Assembly (NCBI GenBank): GCA_903911455.1
Contig: CAIWDQ010000366.1
Location: forward strand, 1-5,334
Length of the DNA: 5,334 nucleotides
Reading direction: 5' to 3'
Source: an uncultured bacterium
Lineage (GTDB): Bacteria; Bacteroidota; Bacteroidia; Bacteroidales; JACABE01
Part shown: positions 1 to 5,334 of the stretch, piece after piece
Layout: the number at the start of each line of letters is the position of its first letter
Position numbering within the stretch: position 1 is the stretch's first letter
Notes under the pieces: generated by a model
What the model saw: only the letters and a program-made list of their open reading frames with translations
Databases searched by the model: none
Told to the model about the DNA's origin: nothing
Program-made: the position numbers and the translations under genes

Positions 1-13
1 AATTATAATTAAT

Positions 14-3000
14 ATGATTAAAAACAATATGCGTTTAATTGGGCTTAGAATAATAGCTTCTATTTTTTCTTTGCTTTTATTTGTTAGGCTGAGTAATGGA
101 CAACAATCATTTACTCAAGGGAATTTAGTTGTTTTACAAACAGTAAATACTGCAACTAAAGCTTCATCACCTGTTACTTTAAAAGAAATTACTCCAATAG
201 GTGCATCAGGAATTACAGTAATACTACCTTCAAGTACTACTAATAATTATCCTTTTCAGTCAGCAGGAATTTATGGTGGTTCCGAAGGTTTTCTTACAAC
301 TTCATCTGATGGCAGGTATTTAATGTTGGGAGGATATGGTACCTCTGCAACATTTAGTGATATAACTGCAACTGCATCTTCGGCAGTTCCACGTGTTGTT
401 GGTTTAGTTACTCAATCAGGTGCTTACGCACAGATTGACACAAGTAAAACATTTTTTAATGCTAACGATATTAGAGGTGCAATATCTGACGGAACTCATT
501 ACTGGGCAGGAGGTGCTTCAGCAGCAAGTGTTGATGGGATTGATTTTTATGGTCCGGGAACTAAACTTGGACTTGCTACTGGTACAGTTCCACCAAAAGC
601 TTATGGTCTTCGTATTTTAAATGGAAATATTTATTACTCTTCACAAAAAGCAGGACCAGTTAATTCAGCAACTCAACTTGGTATCTTTCAATTGGGAACA
701 GGATTACCTACAAGTGGTACTGTAACGATTTCTCAGATTATAAATACAGGAACTGCAATCCCTCAGGATTTTTCTTTTAATCCTGCAATGAATGTTTGTT
801 ATATAGCAATTAATTTAAACACTGCAGTAGGGGGTATTCAGAAATGGACTAAAAGTGGTTCAACTTGGAGTTTAGCATATACATTAGGTACAGGTGCTAC
901 AAATATTGGAGCATATGGTTTAGTTGTTGATTATTCTAGTTCAAATCCTGTAATATATGCTACTACCTACGAATCAGCTGGTAATAGAGTTATAAAAATT
1001 ACAGATACAGGTTCAGGTTCTACTGCTACAACATTAGTTGCTGCAATTACAGGAGTATTTAATAAAGGTATTTCATTTGCACCTGTTGATTCAGGTACTC
1101 CAATAGTAAATCTATACATTAGTACTAACGTTGGTTCTGAGTCTGCAAGCACAGCAATTACTGTTACAGCAATGACATCTTCACCAGTTTCAACATCACA
1201 AACTGTATCTTTAAATGTATCTGGTTTAGGAATTACATCACAAGATTATACATTTACTAATAATACTATCACTATACCTGCTGGTTCTGCTTCAGGAAGT
1301 GTTACTTTTACAGTTGCTAATGCTTTAATTGCAGGAGGTTCTAAAACTGCAATCTTAACGTTAAGTAATCCTTCAACAGGCATTCAACTTGGAACTATGA
1401 CTACTCAAAACATCACTATATTAGATGATGCTAATGCAGCACCAACTATTTCAATGAATGTTGCTACAACTTCTGATTATATAGATGGGGGAGTGGCTGT
1501 TTCTCCTGCTAGTCCTTATGTGTTATCAGGTGTTATTGCTGATTTAACTGATCCTGCAAATATTTTAGGAATTGATTTTCTTGTTAATGATGCTGAAACA
1601 GCAGCAAATTTATTAACTGTAACTGCTGTTAGTAGTAATCAAGCTGTTGTTACTAATGCTAATGTTGTTTTATCAGGAACCGGAGCGATTAGAAATGTAA
1701 AAATAATTCCTACCGGAGTAGGATATTCTAATATTACTGTAAGTGTTAACGATGGAACTACCACAACATCTTATGTAATTGCTTATGCAGCATCATCTCG
1801 TTTACCGGATATTATTGCGGCAAATACTTTCTGGCATACAGGAATGTCAGATGCTTCTGATGGAGTTGCTATCGATAGTAATTATTATATAAGTGGTGAT
1901 GACGAATATAATGTGTTAAATGTTTATTCGCGTCATGCTTCCGGTTTACCGGCTGTTTCTTTTAACTTTTCTCCTTATTTAGCTTTACCTGATCCTGCAC
2001 ATCCAGAAGCAGATATTGAAGCTGCAACAAGAAGTACTACAAATCCAAATAAAATGTATTGGTCAGGTTCAATGAGTAATGGTGCTTCTCCATTCCCAAA
2101 CAAACCAAATCGTGATAGATTATTTGCTACTACTATTACAGGTACAGGTGCATCTACAGTAATTACTTTTGCAGGTTATGTTAATTTAAGATCTTCGCTA
2201 CTTGCTTGGGGAGATGCTAATGGTTATAACTTTACTGCTTCATCACAACCAGGTCTTGATTCAAAAACTAAAGCAGGTTTCTCTTTGGAAGGAATGGTAT
2301 TTGGTCCGGATAATACAACTTTCTATCTTGGTTTGAGAGCTCCTTTAGTTCCTGTTACTAATCGTAATAAAGCTCTTATTGCACCAATATTAAATTTTGA
2401 AACTTGGTTTAATGCTGGTAATCCTGTTGGTAATCCAACTTATGGTTCTCCAATTGAATTGGATTTAAATCATAGGGGTATTCGTGATATTGAAAGACTT
2501 TCAAATGGTACTTATATTATAATAGCCGGTGATGTTGGAGACAGCACTTTACCTTGTGATCTTTATAAATGGACTGGTTATCCAACAGATGCTCCAATAT
2601 TAGTACCAAGTGCTGGTAATGTAATTAAAATGGAAGGTATTTTACCAATATATAATGGTTCACAATTATCATTAACTCAACTTCAGGTTATAACTGATGG
2701 TGGAGATGTAGAATTATATAATGATGGCAATGCAGCAAAAGATCTAACTTCAAGCCTTAGAAAATTTAGATCTGATATTTTAACAGGTTTAGATCTTAAT
2801 ATATGTACAGGATTTGTTGCTTCAATATCTGCAAATGGAAGTACTACATTTTGTACTGGAGATTCAGTTACATTAACAGCTACAGCAGGTAATGAAAATA
2901 ATACTTACTTATGGTCGAATGGAGCTACAACATCATCTATAAAAGTAACAACAGCTAGTAATTATTCAGTTACTGTAACTAATATTACTTCTGGATGTAT

Positions 3001-4954
3001 TGCAAATGCAAACCAAAATGTTGTTGTAAATACTTTATCTGCACCAACAGTAACAGCAGTTGCCGCTTGTGGTCATACTACATTAACAGCTACTAATTAT
3101 ACGGGCAGTTTATTATGGAGTACTTCAGATACTACAGCTTCTATCACTGTTAACAATGGCAATACTTATTCAGTAACACAATCTTTAAATGGATGTATAA
3201 GTGCATCAGCAAGCGGTTCAATGGCACCACTTCCAGTTAATAATGAAACTGTTTCAATTGCTTCTTCACAAGGAACAAATGTAAATGCAGGTACATCAGT
3301 AACATTTACAACTTCAACTACTGGTAATGTTTTATCAACTGATATTAAATGGTATGTTAATAATATTTATACAGGATCAACAGGAATTTCATATACTTAT
3401 ATTCCTTCAAACGGTGATGTTATAAAAGCTGTAATTGATCAGATAGCTTGTAACTCAGGTGCTGTTTCTAATCTTATTACTATGAATGTTACATCTTATA
3501 TATCTACAACCTGGAATGGTTCTGTTAATAATGACTGGAATAATTCAGGTAACTGGTCAAATGGTATTCCAATGTCAAACTATAATGTAACTATACTTGC
3601 GAATGCAGTTAATATGCCTACATTAAATGCTTCAGGTGTATGTCATGATATCACTTTAGCTTCAGGTTCTACTTTAATAGATAATTCAAATTATTTAATA
3701 ATAGGTGGAATGGTTGAAATTGATAGAACCTTGACAAATAATAAATGGCACTTTATTGCTTCTCCTGTTTTAACTGCTAATGCATATGCTTTCTCAGGAC
3801 AGAATCCTGATAATGCCGGTGCAACTATTTATCTACAAAAGTATAATGAAGGCTGGAACGGAACAGGTATTCCTTGGATTGATATTACGATAGGTAATCA
3901 AGAAATAATGTCTCCCGGTAAAGGTTATGAAGTTTGGACAACCACACCTGTTACTATTAAATTAAAAGGGAATAACCTTAACAGTAACAATGGAAGCTTA
4001 CCTATAAGTTATACTCAAACTGCTTCACAAGGTGGATGGAATTTAGTTGGAAATCCTTATTCAGCAGCTTTAAATGCAACAAACTTTACAACTACATGGA
4101 CAATTAACAATATGGCAGCAAGTATTTATTTATGGGATCCTGCTATTGGTAATTATAGATTCTGGAATGGAACTGTTGGAAGTTTAGGTGGAGTTATTCC
4201 TGCTTATCAATCTTTCATGGTTAAAGCTAATGGTTCAGGAGCTAGTATGAGTATTCCTGCTTCAGTGAAAATGCATGGAAACAATTTTTATAAAGCTAAT
4301 ATCTCTGAATTATTATCATTAAAAGTTGAAGGTAACAATTATCAAGATGAAGCTATTATAAACTTCAATAATAATTCAACTGAGAACTTCGATACTCAAT
4401 TTGATGTTGAAAAGATTATGGGAGATAACAATGCGCCACAATTATATTCAAAACTAAATGATAAAGATTTATCTGTAAATGTTATTCCTCAAATCAAAGC
4501 TAATAAAGTAATACTAATGGGCTTTAAAGCATTACCAGGAACTTATGTTTTAAAAGCAGGTGGTATTAATACTTTTGTTGTGGGCACTCAGATATTATTA
4601 GAAGATACTAAATTGAATACTTTTAATGATCTTAACAAACAATCAATTTATACATTTATATCTGATGCAAGTGATGATGTAAATAGATTTAAGATCCATT
4701 TTGCTGTAGCTAATACTATAAATAGTAATGGTATTAATATTTACACAAACAACAATACTATCTATATTAACAATAAAGCTAACGAGCAACTAAAAGAGAT
4801 TGTAGTTTATGATCTTCAAGGTAAAGAAGTGATGAGAAAACAAAACTTAAACAATAGTGTTACTTCATTAAATATGGAATACGTTACTGCTTATTACATG
4901 GTAAAAGTTGTAACATCAAGTAATACAATTACTCAAAAGGTGTTTGTTAAATAA
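14..4954 (+). CDS. Very large T9SS-secreted multidomain protein with Calx-beta-like, Ig-like and DUF3616 domains
   Basis: This 1646-residue protein is predicted to be exported by Sec and carried across the outer membrane by T9SS. A signal peptide covers about residues 1-29 (hydrophobic core 13-24, likely cleavage after NG at 28-29). Residues 33-360 resemble a beta-propeller found at the N-terminus of many bacterial surface proteins (FTQGNLVV at 33-40, SEGFLTTSSDGRYL from 90, NDIRGA at 151). Residues 370-472 look Calx-beta-like, ending ILDD. Residues 475-595 are Ig/cadherin-like. Residues 597-930 match DUF3616 as I know it (SGDDEYNVL at 627, EADIEA at 665, RDRLFATTI at 700, LEG at 758-760, LDLNHRGIRDIE near 817). 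Ig/PKD-like modules follow at 937-1008, 1012-1075 and 1078-1162; the first two each hold a Cys pair. Then come a W-N-G module from W1167, GWNLVGNPY around 1342, a conserved beta-rich region at 1430-1570, and the type A sorting domain at 1574-1646 (VYDLQGKEV, terminal KVFVK). M6 (position 29) is an equally good start; neither has a clear ribosome site. Domain calls are by eye. The substrate is unknown: adhesion, or hydrolysis through DUF3616, are both possible. Confidence 0.93.
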   Translation: MIKNNMRLIGLRIIASIFSLLLFVRLSNGQQSFTQGNLVVLQTVNTATKASSPVTLKEITPIGASGITVILPSSTTNNYPFQSAGIYGGSEGFLTTSSDGRYLMLGGYGTSATFSDITATASSAVPRVVGLVTQSGAYAQIDTSKTFFNANDIRGAISDGTHYWAGGASAASVDGIDFYGPGTKLGLATGTVPPKAYGLRILNGNIYYSSQKAGPVNSATQLGIFQLGTGLPTSGTVTISQIINTGTAIPQDFSFNPAMNVCYIAINLNTAVGGIQKWTKSGSTWSLAYTLGTGATNIGAYGLVVDYSSSNPVIYATTYESAGNRVIKITDTGSGSTATTLVAAITGVFNKGISFAPVDSGTPIVNLYISTNVGSESASTAITVTAMTSSPVSTSQTVSLNVSGLGITSQDYTFTNNTITIPAGSASGSVTFTVANALIAGGSKTAILTLSNPSTGIQLGTMTTQNITILDDANAAPTISMNVATTSDYIDGGVAVSPASPYVLSGVIADLTDPANILGIDFLVNDAETAANLLTVTAVSSNQAVVTNANVVLSGTGAIRNVKIIPTGVGYSNITVSVNDGTTTTSYVIAYAASSRLPDIIAANTFWHTGMSDASDGVAIDSNYYISGDDEYNVLNVYSRHASGLPAVSFNFSPYLALPDPAHPEADIEAATRSTTNPNKMYWSGSMSNGASPFPNKPNRDRLFATTITGTGASTVITFAGYVNLRSSLLAWGDANGYNFTASSQPGLDSKTKAGFSLEGMVFGPDNTTFYLGLRAPLVPVTNRNKALIAPILNFETWFNAGNPVGNPTYGSPIELDLNHRGIRDIERLSNGTYIIIAGDVGDSTLPCDLYKWTGYPTDAPILVPSAGNVIKMEGILPIYNGSQLSLTQLQVITDGGDVELYNDGNAAKDLTSSLRKFRSDILTGLDLNICTGFVASISANGSTTFCTGDSVTLTATAGNENNTYLWSNGATTSSIKVTTASNYSVTVTNITSGCIANANQNVVVNTLSAPTVTAVAACGHTTLTATNYTGSLLWSTSDTTASITVNNGNTYSVTQSLNGCISASASGSMAPLPVNNETVSIASSQGTNVNAGTSVTFTTSTTGNVLSTDIKWYVNNIYTGSTGISYTYIPSNGDVIKAVIDQIACNSGAVSNLITMNVTSYISTTWNGSVNNDWNNSGNWSNGIPMSNYNVTILANAVNMPTLNASGVCHDITLASGSTLIDNSNYLIIGGMVEIDRTLTNNKWHFIASPVLTANAYAFSGQNPDNAGATIYLQKYNEGWNGTGIPWIDITIGNQEIMSPGKGYEVWTTTPVTIKLKGNNLNSNNGSLPISYTQTASQGGWNLVGNPYSAALNATNFTTTWTINNMAASIYLWDPAIGNYRFWNGTVGSLGGVIPAYQSFMVKANGSGASMSIPASVKMHGNNFYKANISELLSLKVEGNNYQDEAIINFNNNSTENFDTQFDVEKIMGDNNAPQLYSKLNDKDLSVNVIPQIKANKVILMGFKALPGTYVLKAGGINTFVVGTQILLEDTKLNTFNDLNKQSIYTFISDASDDVNRFKIHFAVANTINSNGINIYTNNNTIYINNKANEQLKEIVVYDLQGKEVMRKQNLNNSVTSLNMEYVTAYYMVKVVTSSNTITQKVFVK

Positions 4955-4978
4955 AAACTAATTAAAAAAATAGAGAAA

Positions 4979-5227
4979 ATGAAAAGAACATTAAAAACAA
5001 TTGCAATTATATTTCTAATAACTATTTTACCTATTTTAGCAAATGCACAACCACCTGACCCAAATAGTGGTGGAAGCGGAGGTGGTGGCAATGCTCCTGG
5101 TGGTGGAAATACTCCAACAGGTGGTGGTGCTCCTATTGATGGTGGAATGAGTATTTTAGTTATTTTAGCTTTAGGATATGCTTCTAAAAAAGTTGTTAGG
5201 CTAAAACAAATAACATCTCAAGAATAA
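4979..5227 (+). CDS. Small exported PID-CTERM-type protein with a Gly-rich linker
   Basis: This 82-residue protein has three parts. A signal peptide (1-23: MKRTLK, hydrophobic core 8-20, cleavage after ANA before Q24) is followed by a disordered linker rich in Gly, Asn and Pro (25-51). The C-terminal sorting-like region has PIDGG at 52-56, a hydrophobic segment at about 57-68, and basic residues K70, K71, R74 and K76. This layout matches the short Bacteroidota proteins called PID-CTERM. It parallels PEP-CTERM and LPXTG tails in form, but which enzyme, if any, processes it is not known to me and none is encoded here. The mature chain would be only about 59 residues, held in a membrane by its C-terminus. 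No Cys is present, so it is not a lipoprotein. The tail after the basic cluster (about six residues, ending ITSQE) seems slightly long for the class, from memory. It starts 24 bases after the T9SS cargo gene with no terminator between them, so co-transcription is likely. The ATG is preceded by an A-rich tract with a weak AGAG. Function unknown. Confidence 0.88.
   Translation: MKRTLKTIAIIFLITILPILANAQPPDPNSGGSGGGGNAPGGGNTPTGGGAPIDGGMSILVILALGYASKKVVRLKQITSQE
5081..5134 (+). repeat. Three 18-base tandem units encoding the Gly-rich linker
   Basis: Units lie at 5081-5098, 5099-5116 and 5117-5134 and encode GGGNAP, GGGNTP and TGGGAP. Units 1 and 2 are identical at 15 of 18 bases; unit 3 is more diverged and shifted by one residue. 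The repeat is in frame and runs into the PIDGG motif (its last codon is the Pro of PID). Such repeats can gain or lose units without breaking the frame, so linker length may vary between strains; that is inference. Confidence 0.7.
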
Positions 5228-5252
5228 TAGTTTAATATAGGTTCTATAACGA

Positions 5253-5284
5253 TTTGTATGGGTAAATAAAAATTAATAAATTTG
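5253..5284 (+). promoter_or_regulatory. Bacteroidota-type promoter (TTTG - 20 bases - TAAATTTG)
   Basis: TTTG at 5253-5256 forms the -33 element and TAAATTTG at 5277-5284 fits the -7 consensus TAnnTTTG exactly, with a 20-base spacer in the usual 19-21 range. Transcription would start a few bases downstream, giving a very short leader before the ATG at 5300. The -33 box lies inside the presumed IS terminal repeat, so transposase binding at the end could repress the promoter; that is inference. Confidence 0.6.
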
Positions 5285-5299
5285 CCTGTAAAAAGAGTT

Positions 5300-5334
5300 A
5301 TGAATTCAGAGGAACTATTTAGCATAGCATTAAA
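5300..5334 (+). CDS. Start of a probable ISL3-family transposase (partial, 3' end outside the window)
   Basis: Only 11 full codons are visible, reading MNSEELFSIAL followed by a partial AA- codon (Lys or Asn). The pattern of Met, a short polar stretch, then LF-x-x-AL is typical of the N-terminus of ISL3 transposases, DDE enzymes that cut and paste the element. The frame has AAGAG four bases before the ATG as a weak ribosome site and sits about 16 bases after the -7 box. Support comes mainly from its position behind an IS-like end and a strong promoter. With so few residues, another protein family cannot be excluded. Confidence 0.5.
   Translation, partial: MNSEELFSIAL

Larger units (their letters stand above)
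5240..5334 (+). mobile_element. Probable left end of an ISL3-family insertion sequence, cut by the window end
   Basis: A sequence starting GGTTCTATAACGATTTG begins 12 bases after the stop codon of the small exported protein gene. ISL3-family inverted repeats typically begin GG(C/T)TCT, and the element is followed at a short distance by a promoter and a reading frame whose first residues resemble ISL3 transposases. The eight bases just before it (5232-5239, TTAATATA) would be the target duplication, since ISL3 elements make 8-base duplications and favour AT-rich sites. The right end is outside the window, so neither the inverted repeat nor the duplication can be confirmed here. Confidence 0.5.

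Noticed and set aside
1..13. Promoter for the large gene
   Set aside because: Only 13 AT-rich bases precede the start, too few to hold both promoter boxes; any promoter lies outside the window.
420..620. 66-codon open frame on the + strand
   Set aside because: It lies wholly inside the large secreted protein gene in another frame, and its translation has no recognisable domain or signal.
967..1152. 61-codon open frame on the - strand
   Set aside because: It is antisense to the large gene, where a well-formed domain is encoded on the + strand; it looks like a by-product of composition.
4955..4978. A-rich gap as a possible terminator between the two genes
   Set aside because: There is no GC stem or inverted repeat before the A-tract, and the A-run is on the coding strand rather than a T-run.
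4979..5050. Small protein as a lipoprotein
   Set aside because: There is no Cys anywhere in the protein; the cleavage region reads ANAQ, which fits ordinary signal peptidase I.

Overview
The window looks like Bacteroidota chromosome. It is AT-rich with few CpGs, start codons lack strong Shine-Dalgarno sites, the main gene is a very large secreted protein ending in a type IX secretion (T9SS) sorting domain, and the one recognisable promoter is of the Bacteroidota kind (TTTG, 20-base spacer, TAnnTTTG).

Nearly all of the window (14-4954) is a single 1646-residue multidomain surface or secreted protein. In order it has a signal peptide, an N-terminal beta-propeller-like region, a Calx-beta-like domain, an Ig/cadherin-like domain, a DUF3616 (esterase-like propeller) domain, three Ig/PKD-like modules, a W-N-G module with a 'GWNLVGNPY' region, and the T9SS type A C-terminal domain. 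No catalytic function can be assigned with confidence.

After a 24-base gap with no terminator, a second gene (4979-5227) encodes an 82-residue exported protein. It has a signal peptide, a Gly/Asn/Pro-rich linker built from three 18-base units, and a C-terminal PIDGG motif followed by a hydrophobic helix and a basic cluster. This is the layout of the PID-CTERM class of small sorted proteins of Bacteroidota. The two genes are probably one transcript, which pairs a T9SS cargo with a tiny membrane-tethered partner.

The right edge (from about 5240) appears to be the left end of an insertion sequence, most likely of the ISL3 family. It has a GGTTCT-type terminus 12 bases after the stop codon, a promoter with a full match to the Bacteroidota consensus, and the first 11 codons of a transposase-like reading frame cut off by the window end. 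No tRNA, rRNA, CRISPR array or origin was seen, and no stretch over 300 bases lacks a gene.
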